Under the pieces are notes generated by a model. That model saw only the letters and a list, made by a program, of their open reading frames with translations, was not told the origin of the DNA and searched no databases. A program made the translations under genes and the position numbers. Positions 7,069-7,099 of a DNA stretch of 7,099 bases are shown here, in pieces (within the stretch, counting starts at the first letter, position 1; each line of letters begins with the position of its first letter). The DNA comes from an uncultured Flavobacteriales bacterium (GTDB lineage: Bacteria; Bacteroidota; Bacteroidia; Flavobacteriales; Schleiferiaceae), in contig CAIJMB010000123.1 in the NCBI GenBank assembly GCA_903821715.1, forward strand, positions 1-7,099, in the 5' to 3' direction.

Positions 7069-7099
7069 AGTCGCGCCGCGGCCCACGAAGACATCAACC

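Noticed and set aside
7075..7082. Perfect 8-base palindrome GCCGCGGC upstream of the dioxygenase gene
   Set aside because: It is short and made only of G and C in GC-rich DNA, so expected by chance; no longer symmetrical operator surrounds it.
7058..7097. Direct repeat of CATCAA at 7058-7063 and 7092-7097
   Set aside because: Six bases in a 40-base span is weak, and the first copy overlaps the -7 box and start region; nothing else supports a binding site.

Overview
The window looks like chromosomal DNA from a member of the Bacteroidota with rather GC-rich coding sequence. The main reason is a secreted protein that ends in a type IX secretion (T9SS) C-terminal sorting domain containing YPNPF, a system restricted to this phylum. 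Supporting signs are Gln at the predicted +1 position of both signal peptides, no clear Shine-Dalgarno sequences, and a TAnnTTTG-type -7 promoter box ahead of the first minus-strand gene. I cannot name the genus; a GC-rich Flavobacteriales-like lineage is only a guess.

Layout. Bases 1-376 (+) hold the C-terminal half of a family 2 glycosyltransferase of the WaaE/KdtX type, cut by the window edge. It converges, with only 4 bases between stop codons, on a run of four tightly packed minus-strand genes. In transcription order these are an isopenicillin-N-synthase-like 2-oxoglutarate/Fe(II) dioxygenase (7056-6127), trmD (6123-5446, GTG start), a secreted GH92 alpha-mannosidase (5418-2647) and a CotH-kinase/lamin-tail/T9SS-CTD surface protein (2630-381). 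The gaps are 3, 27 and 16 bases. Nearly all of the window is coding, and no non-coding stretch reaches 300 bases. I see no tRNA, rRNA, CRISPR array, insertion sequence or attachment site.

How the genes may work together. The dioxygenase and trmD are probably co-transcribed and translationally coupled. GH92 and the CotH-like protein form a second, extracytoplasmic pair: one should trim alpha-mannosides in the periplasm or at the envelope, and the other should be exported by T9SS and attached to or released from the cell surface. No SusC/SusD pair or regulator is visible, so this is not a recognisable polysaccharide utilisation locus within these bases. The partial glycosyltransferase suggests that an LPS or envelope-glycan gene lies to the left.

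I do not see a clearly new system. The observations most worth checking are the GH92-CotH pairing, the three-part CotH protein, and a shared TTATCTTT sequence at the same distance from two start codons.
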